Of a stretch of DNA of 64,000 bases, positions 60,278 through 64,000 are shown in pieces. Where the stretch lies: assembly GCA_019634695.1 (NCBI GenBank), contig JAHCAW010000006.1:1-64000 (forward strand). Reading direction: 5' to 3'. Position numbers and translations under genes: made by a program. Below the pieces are notes generated by a model, which was given only the letters and a program-made list of their open reading frames with translations, was not told where the DNA came from and made no database searches. This DNA comes from Candidatus Sumerlaeia bacterium. GTDB taxonomy: Bacteria > Sumerlaeota > Sumerlaeia > SLMS01 > JAHLLQ01. Numbering within the stretch: the first letter of the stretch is position 1; every line of letters starts with the position of its first letter.

Positions 60278-62821
60278 ATGACGCATTCCAGGGGGCTGGT
60301 GCTCCTGCTCTTGCTGGTCCTCGGGGTCGCCTCGCTGGCGCCAGCCTCGGATGTGCTGGAACTTGAGCGCCTTGGCCGGCTCCATGAGTATGCCGCCAAG
60401 GGCCGGCCCGTCGCCAAGGCCCTCAATATCCCCGCGCCCCTGCCCGGGTCGCCCGAGTATCTGGTTCGGGCGATCTACCTGATTCCGTCCGATCGCATCG
60501 ATCCCGACCCCGTCGCCCATCAGGCCCGTGTCGCCCATATGGTCGGCGTGATCCGCACCGCGCTCGAGACCATCGACGACTTCTACGCCCTTGAGGCCGA
60601 GCGCCTCGGGGTCGCCAACCCCGGCGTGCGCCTGAACCTCGAGCGCGAACCCGACGGCGCCATCCGCGTCATGGTCCTCAACGGCACGCGACCCACCGCC
60701 GGCGCCGACGGATACTGGGGCAACACCACCGGGACCGATGGCGGCGCGATCTGGTTTCGGGTTCAGACCGACCTGTTTGGCGCCCCCGAGGAGATCCGCG
60801 CCGCCACCGCCAAGACGGTCTTCGTGATCTTCCCGGACGTCGGCGTCGTGGACGACTCCGTCACCCCGTCGGTCTGGCGCGGCACCATCGGACTCGGCTC
60901 CAGCACCAACGCCAGCACCTCCGGCAGCGGCGGCATCGCCATGATGACGGCCAACTCGCTGGAGTTCCTGCCCGCGGATCCCGGCGACCGCGCCGCGCGC
61001 TTGGCCGCGCTCCAGCAGACTCTCTGCTCGGCCGACTACGATGTCGAACTCCGCGGGCGGCTCGTGCGCACTTGGAATAACTCGCCGGCGACCGGCGCGT
61101 GGGAGATGCTGACCCGCGGCGAGCAGGCCTCGATCTTCCTCGGCGTCCTCGCGCACGAGGCACTACACGCCTTCGGCATCGTGCACGACCTCCTCACAGC
61201 CGACGGGCTGATGGGCAGTGGCTACCTGCGGCTGGGCGCCGCGATGCGCCAGCACTACGCCTTCCCTGCCTGCCCGGCCGTTCCGCTCACCAGCACACCC
61301 TGGCGCCTCGAGACGCAACTGGGTGAGCCCTTCGCGCGCTTCCTGACCACCTGCCCCTACTTCGATCCGGCGCCGTCGTCGCAGCGGGTCGATCCGACTG
61401 TCGAGGTCGCCTGGCCGCCCGTTGCCGCGTTCGTCACCATTCCGACGGTGAACGGCGAGCGCCGCGTCGCACTGCGGGCACGTGCCCGTGACAACGCCGG
61501 CGTCGGGCTCCATCTGGCGCTCTTCTATCAAGCCGACGCCCTGGTTGCGTGGCGGCACCTCGACGAATCGGAAGCCGACGTGCCCGGCAGCTTCGCGCTG
61601 CCCTGGTGGGATTCCTTCTCCGGCTCGCGCACCTATCACCTCAATGTCGTGGACCGTGCCGGCAACCTGGCCGCCGTTGCGCATCCGCTGACCGGGATCG
61701 ACGACACGACCAATGCGCGCCAGAGCGTCGTGCAGAACTCCGTGTGGGTGCGGCGACCGGCTCCCGAGGACACGCGCCCCCGCAATGCGCAGGCGCAACT
61801 TGGCAGCTTCGAGAATCCGCACGGCACCGTCGCGGCTGCCTTCGCCGCGATTGCGGGCCTGTCCGCGCCCCGCGCCGTCGTTGTCGGTCGCGGCGTGCAT
61901 CCGGTCACTTCTTCCCTCTCGATCCTTCCCGGCACGACCCTGATCGGCGAGGAGCCGGGCGCTTGCATCCTCGACGGTCAGGGCAACCCGATCACCCTGA
62001 TTCGCTTCGAGGGAGCCGGCGTCTTCTACACCGACATCACGATCGCCAACCTCGTGTTTCGCAACGCTGCCGGCGGCATCCGACAGGTTGCCGGTGTGGC
62101 GAGCTGGGAGAACGTCACCGCCAACAATGTCTTCCACGGTCTGACCGGCACGGCGATCGAGTTGGGCAACATCGGTGGCAATCAACAGATCGTGCAGAAC
62201 ACGATCGTACAGTGCGGCGCGGGCGTTGTGCTCAACGGCTACTTCACCTTCGGCAGCACGGACTCGCTGCGCCTGCGCAACAATCTGGTCGCGGGATGCG
62301 CCGGCGTCGGCATCCAGCTCGACAATGTTCACGCCCTGCGGACACGCGGGCGCTCGGGCCACAACAACGCGTTCTTCAACGGAACGAACTTCGCCGGCGC
62401 CGGCATGCCGGCCGACACGGGCACCTACACCACGATGCGCCTTCCCGGCGAGTTGGCTTTTCCGCCGCTCTTCGCGCTGGACGAGGTCGGCGCCGCGTCC
62501 TTCCGCCTCGGCACGAACTCGCCGCTGCTGCGCGCCGGCGACCCGTGGGGCTCGACGCTCGACGGTCAACGACGCGGCATTGGCGCGCTCTTCGATCCTG
62601 CGCCGGAAACCCACACCGATCGCGGCGACGTCGATGGCGACGGACACGTCACACCGGCCGATGCGCAAGCCGCGTTCGGGTGCTTCCTGACCGGCGCGTG
62701 TGCCGGCCATGGCTGGCCGCTGGCCGGCGATGTTGTGCCCGGACTCGGCGACGCGCGTGTCACGCCGGCCGACGCGCAGGCGATCTTCCGCCTCGCGCTC
62801 GGTCAACTCCCCGAGCCCTGA
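60278..62821 (+). CDS. secreted metzincin-like protease / beta-helix / dockerin fusion
   Basis: An 847-residue exported protein. ATG 60278 starts a signal peptide (THSRGLVLLLLLVLGVASLA, cleavage near APA-SD). Around residues 293-304 is HEALHAFGIVHD, an exact HExxHxxGxxHD zinc site (H293, E294, H297, H303), with LMGSG (Met312) as a Met-turn candidate, so the N-terminal half looks like a metzincin metallopeptidase. Residues ~520-770 are a parallel beta-helix (TTLIGEEPGACILDGQGNP; ITIANLVFRNAAGG). The last 65 residues form two calcium-loop repeats, DVDGDGHVTPADAQAAF and DVVPGLGDARVTPADAQAIF, the pattern of dockerin type I. The protein could dock to a cohesin-bearing scaffold, which is not in the window. 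Confidence 0.85.
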   Translation: MTHSRGLVLLLLLVLGVASLAPASDVLELERLGRLHEYAAKGRPVAKALNIPAPLPGSPEYLVRAIYLIPSDRIDPDPVAHQARVAHMVGVIRTALETIDDFYALEAERLGVANPGVRLNLEREPDGAIRVMVLNGTRPTAGADGYWGNTTGTDGGAIWFRVQTDLFGAPEEIRAATAKTVFVIFPDVGVVDDSVTPSVWRGTIGLGSSTNASTSGSGGIAMMTANSLEFLPADPGDRAARLAALQQTLCSADYDVELRGRLVRTWNNSPATGAWEMLTRGEQASIFLGVLAHEALHAFGIVHDLLTADGLMGSGYLRLGAAMRQHYAFPACPAVPLTSTPWRLETQLGEPFARFLTTCPYFDPAPSSQRVDPTVEVAWPPVAAFVTIPTVNGERRVALRARARDNAGVGLHLALFYQADALVAWRHLDESEADVPGSFALPWWDSFSGSRTYHLNVVDRAGNLAAVAHPLTGIDDTTNARQSVVQNSVWVRRPAPEDTRPRNAQAQLGSFENPHGTVAAAFAAIAGLSAPRAVVVGRGVHPVTSSLSILPGTTLIGEEPGACILDGQGNPITLIRFEGAGVFYTDITIANLVFRNAAGGIRQVAGVASWENVTANNVFHGLTGTAIELGNIGGNQQIVQNTIVQCGAGVVLNGYFTFGSTDSLRLRNNLVAGCAGVGIQLDNVHALRTRGRSGHNNAFFNGTNFAGAGMPADTGTYTTMRLPGELAFPPLFALDEVGAASFRLGTNSPLLRAGDPWGSTLDGQRRGIGALFDPAPETHTDRGDVDGDGHVTPADAQAAFGCFLTGACAGHGWPLAGDVVPGLGDARVTPADAQAIFRLALGQLPEP

Positions 62822-62928
62822 ACAGCCGCCGACCCAATCGGCTTGCCCCTGCGCCGCGGCACGTTCTTGCTCCGGTGCGGAGCCGTTTGAATGCCGGCTC
62901 GTGCCCCATCGCGAAGGAGTCCGTTCCC

Positions 62929-64000
62929 ATGCTGCGAAGCCTCACGCTTGTCCTGGCCGCGTGCCTCATCCTCTCCTGCGCACGAGCCGGCGGCCGCACC
63001 GATGCGGGCCCCGCGCCCCGTGAACGCGGGGTCTGGCTCAGCAAGAACGAGATGCTGCTGCCGCGCGCCGAACTCGAGCGCCTGCTCGACGGCTTCGCCG
63101 AGGCCCGCCTCAACGTCGTCTACGTCAACGCGCAACTCCGCGGCTTCCTCATGTATCCGGGCAGCAAGCACGTGCCCCAGTGGCCCGAGATGGCCGCGCA
63201 CGATCCCCGCATCATGGACTGGCTCATCCCCGCCATTCACGCGCGCGGCATGCGGGCCGAGGCCTGGATGGAGTACGGCTTCTACGCCTACTGGACACCC
63301 GACGCCACGAAGGACTCCAGCCGCGGGCCCATCCTCGACAAGCATCCCGAACTCGTCGCCATCGACTCCGACGGCAACCAGTACCTGCACAACCGCAACT
63401 GGGGCGACTTCTACTCGCTCTGTCCCAGCAACCCCAAGTCCCACGCCATCCTCATCGACCTGATGGACGAGGTGCTCGCGCTCCACAACTTCGATGGCAT
63501 CAACCTCGACCGCATCCGCTGGACCTCCGAGCACTTCTGCTACAACGACCACTGCAAGGCTCGCTTCCGCGAGCACGCCGGCATGGACCTTGTCCCCTTC
63601 GATAACGGCACCCCCGAGTGGGAGACCTGGAACGCCTGGCGCAAGGAGCAGCTCAACGCCTTCATGCGCGCGCTCTCCACGCGCATTCGCACCAATCATC
63701 CCGGCAAGTCCCTCACCGCCGCCGTCATGCCCCCCTACATGATCGATGAAAAGGCGCAGGACTGGCCGACCTGGCTGCGCGAGGGGACGCTCGACCGTGC
63801 GATGCCGATGATGTACGTTCCGGACCTGACGCGCGAGACGGCCTCGCTGCGTCGCATCGTCCCGGCGTCGGACCTGTCCCGCGTCGTCTACGGCATCAAC
63901 ACCGAGCAGCGCGAGGAGATCGTCCTGCGCCAGCTCGGCCAGCTCGCCGCCATGGACGACATCGCCGGGTTCGCCATCTGGTTCTCCGGCTCGGTTGCCC
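62929..64000 (+). CDS. GH10-like (DUF187/GHL10) family lipoprotein, 3' end beyond window
   Basis: The frame runs from ATG 62929 (GAAGGAG nine bases upstream) off the end of the window; 357 residues are visible. The N-terminus is a lipoprotein-type signal (TLVLAACLILSC, with Cys17 as lipobox Cys). The following RGVWLSKNEMLLPRAELERL, MRAEAWMEYGFYAYW, SDGNQYLHNRNWGDFYSLCP and FDGINLDRIRW are characteristic of the glycosyl hydrolase-like 10 (DUF187) TIM-barrel family, related to secreted enzymes acting on polysaccharides. The catalytic acids cannot be named with confidence. It is probably anchored in the outer or inner membrane. Confidence 0.86.
   Translation, partial: MLRSLTLVLAACLILSCARAGGRTDAGPAPRERGVWLSKNEMLLPRAELERLLDGFAEARLNVVYVNAQLRGFLMYPGSKHVPQWPEMAAHDPRIMDWLIPAIHARGMRAEAWMEYGFYAYWTPDATKDSSRGPILDKHPELVAIDSDGNQYLHNRNWGDFYSLCPSNPKSHAILIDLMDEVLALHNFDGINLDRIRWTSEHFCYNDHCKARFREHAGMDLVPFDNGTPEWETWNAWRKEQLNAFMRALSTRIRTNHPGKSLTAAVMPPYMIDEKAQDWPTWLREGTLDRAMPMMYVPDLTRETASLRRIVPASDLSRVVYGINTEQREEIVLRQLGQLAAMDDIAGFAIWFSGSVA

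Overview
This is a high-GC (by eye roughly two-thirds G+C) stretch of bacterial chromosome, densely packed with genes on both strands. The cell is rod-shaped and Gram-negative-like: it carries MreB, type IV pilus/type II secretion ATPases, an LpxH-like metallophosphoesterase, signal peptides, Tat and lipoprotein signals, and large secreted beta-helix proteins. Dockerin and PPC-like domains, a class III cyclase/AAA/TPR regulator, a cytochrome bd-superfamily respiratory operon and short intergenic repeats of the kind seen in Planctomycetota, Verrucomicrobiota and Sumerlaeota-like genomes suggest a poorly cultured lineage near those groups. The phylum is my inference and is not proven by any marker here. 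I recognised no rRNA, tRNA, CRISPR array, insertion sequence or prophage.

Layout. 1-8 kb: the end of a secreted PPC-domain protein, uvrA, and a 1344-residue secreted beta-helix protein with an internal duplication. 8-13.4 kb: a GspE/PilB-type ATPase with an unusual extracytoplasmic N-terminal half, a DUF2851 gene and mreB. 13.6-24.3 kb: a multi-PAS/GAF diguanylate cyclase, a methyltransferase, a kelch-like secreted protein, a cyclase/AAA/TPR regulator and transketolase. 24.6-30.1 kb: two paralogous secreted beta-helix proteins, each followed by the same 43-nt block containing a terminator hairpin. 30.9-34.9 kb: manC, sppA and a metallophosphoesterase. 35.1-39.3 kb: a four-gene respiratory operon (CydA-like membrane protein, Rieske protein, b6-type cytochrome b, CydA-like protein fused to cytochrome c). 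39.5-42.3 kb: a MoxR ATPase, a decayed zeta-toxin gene with its small partner, and panB. 42.5-49.9 kb: a plus-strand run of pilT, dut, an AsmA-like gene, a GT-C transferase, a GT4 transferase and a DRE-TIM aldolase. 50-54.4 kb: an Mrr endonuclease of different base composition, a sigma-54 activator split by a frameshift, and a LarA-like protein. 54.5-64 kb: a Lys/Ala-rich small basic protein, PPi-dependent phosphofructokinase, a GT-C-like membrane protein, a receiver/PATAN regulator, a metzincin/beta-helix/dockerin fusion, and the start of a GH10-like lipoprotein that runs off the window.

How the genes fit together. The strongest functional unit is the 35.1-39.3 kb operon. It reads as a quinol-oxidising Rieske/cytochrome b module co-transcribed with two CydA-like subunits, one carrying a c-type heme domain, which suggests a compact quinol-to-terminal-acceptor chain. 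A second theme is surface biology: beta-helix proteins, a dockerin-tagged protease-like protein, glycosyltransferases, ManC and pilus motors. A third is signalling through cyclic nucleotides (GGDEF and class III cyclase), a receiver domain and a sigma-54 activator. The intergenic spaces carry several families of short dispersed or tandem repeats.
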